From Prorocentrum cordatum (Eukaryota > Sar > Dinophyceae > Prorocentrales > Prorocentraceae), in the NCBI GenBank assembly GCA_963575745.1, contig CAUYUJ010019929.1, positions 88,305-152,304 of the forward strand: a DNA stretch of 64,000 nt. The letters are read 5' to 3'. Positions within the stretch are counted from its first letter, which is position 1; each line of letters starts with the position of its first letter. The notes under the pieces were generated by a model. The model saw only the letters and a list, made by a program, of their open reading frames with translations. It was not told the DNA's origin and did no database searches. A program made the translations under genes and the position numbers. This document shows positions 62,945 to 64,000 of this stretch, piece by piece.

Positions 62945-63385
62945 TCAGAACCCCATCCCTCAGGACCCCATGTTTGAAGCGCCGAGGAGTGAGACGTCAA
63001 CATCTGTAGGTTCAGGGTTTCCAGACAATAAAATCACCCTTTGGATCCCTTCCTTCAAGCAGTGGCGAAGCGTCCTGGCGTGCGTATAGGCCTACCAAAC
63101 AATGTTATGATAACCTCTTTTGTGGCTTCCGAGAAATGTTATCAGAACATGTATGGCTGGGACCGTCTTGTTTTAACACATCGGGCTTATGTTATAAGAA
63201 CAGTGTTTCTGTTTTAGAACATTTCTGGGTTCTAAGAACATTTCGTGGTAGGCCTATAGGAATGCTGGGACGGTCGGTCCCTGCTCACTTCCTATCTTTA
63301 GGGCTCCATCCCTCAGGACCCCATCTCTGAACCTCCGAAAAGTGAGACGTCAACATGTTTAGGTTCAGGGTTTCCAGAGTCGGCC
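62945..63385. repeat. Direct repeat CCATCCCTCAGGACCCCAT...GGTTCAGGGTTTCCAGA flanking element P
   Basis: Copies at 62952-63025 and 63305-63378, about 75 bp each, share GTGAGACGTCAACAT and TAGGTTCAGGGTTTCCAGA. Element P sits between them. Confidence 0.8.
63085..63258. mobile_element. 174-bp TIR element P
   Basis: TATAGGCCTACCA at the left and TGGTAGGCCTATA at the right are perfect complements; subterminal AACAATGTTAT / AGAACATTTC also pair. Interior has several AGAACA(T/G) motifs. Confidence 0.85.
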
Positions 63386-63639
63386 GTTTGGTTCTGAGGC
63401 TCCTCAATTCCGTTGGCGAGGCCAGTTCCCTAGCGGCACCACCCTGGAGAGCAGGGTGGTCGCAAGCGCCGATCGCGGTTGACATTCAAGGTCAAGGCGA
63501 TTATTGGGCAAAATGAGGGAGAGCGCGGGGGGCTGTCCTATCTGAAGTTCTTGCATGTGTTCTTTCCCGCCCGGTTGCAGAAGGGCGTGCCATGTGTATG
63601 TCAGTCAGGCGAGATCCCCCGCGTTGGAAAGGAGCCGCG

Positions 63640-63996
63640 CCCCATTATTGTAATTACGAGAAGCGACACCCGTGCTCTAAAAAGACACCGCCATTCGCCC
63701 GCGCACTCGTTGCACACAGTTAAAGTGTTTGAGCACACTGTGCAATACTGGCTCGAGCGGGAGCCCAGAATTGAAGGAGACCGCCCTCCGTGAGCGCAGT
63801 TGTTGCACAATTTTGGGGCACGTCGGAACACTAAGCCTAAGGAAGTCCCAGGCGACAGCCCCATGGTGGAAAGAGGCTGCCCCTCATCCGTGTGGCTATT
63901 GCAAACGATTCGAAGGAGTGCGCGCAGCGCTGAGGCGAGAGCCTCACTTTGTAAGCAACGCCCCCTCCTTATGTGCAACTGTTGCGAGCTGTTGAG
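63640..63996 (+). repeat. ~95-bp satellite, three to four diverged units
   Basis: GTGCGCGCAGCGCTGAGGCG, AGAGCCTCACTTTGTAAGC and CTTATGTGCAACTGTTGCGA in the last, best unit; earlier units are more diverged. Cut by the window end. Confidence 0.65.
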
Positions 63997-64000
63997 ACGG

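Overview
This is nuclear DNA from a dinoflagellate. The decisive evidence is an exact copy of the 22-nt dinoflagellate spliced leader at 30582-30603 and a partly decayed copy at 4417-4434, just before an ATG. High GC, long triplet microsatellites, dispersed foldback elements, multi-exon lineage-specific genes and decayed retroelements fit a large free-living genome such as Prorocentrum. The genus is a guess. The window is a scaffold with one 100-N gap (33901-34000). I see no rRNA, tRNA, CRISPR or prokaryote-style operon.

Layout. 1-2858 is the decayed front of a DIRS-like retroelement: reverse transcriptase, RNase H, and the first half of a tyrosine recombinase. The second half of that recombinase and a methyltransferase-like remnant lie at 22405-23202. 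The 19.5 kb between them is bracketed by short GGCTAAAAAA repeats. It holds gene 1 (4437-7255, acidic KRPAA-type protein), gene 2 (7943-12284, lineage-specific multi-exon protein), a transposase-like gene (14903-18262), a cytosine-methyltransferase-like gene overlapping its end (18235-19938), weaker exons up to 21.7 kb, two ~1 kb TIR elements, and five GTTGACG hairpins found nowhere else in the window.

22.3-30.5 kb is repeat territory: a third, inverted copy of the 1 kb TIR element, a ~133-bp satellite of 11 units, four-copy 130-bp TIR elements and simple repeats. 30.6-33.9 kb is a LINE (ORF1 with zinc ribbon, ORF2 with endonuclease and the start of the RT) whose 5' end coincides with the spliced leader. 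It runs into the assembly gap.

34-64 kb is mostly non-coding: four copies of a composite element built from a fixed 5' module, a tandem array of 85-91-bp units and a fixed 3' module; several foldback families of 171-180 bp; an inverted pair of a minisatellite-bearing element; scattered probable host exons (40.1, 44.9, 45.5, 46.8 kb); and a broken LINE RT C-terminus on the minus strand near 57 kb. The clearest candidates for something undescribed are the 19.5 kb insert with its transposase-like/methyltransferase-like pair and private hairpin family, the composite satellite element, and the spliced-leader-headed LINE.
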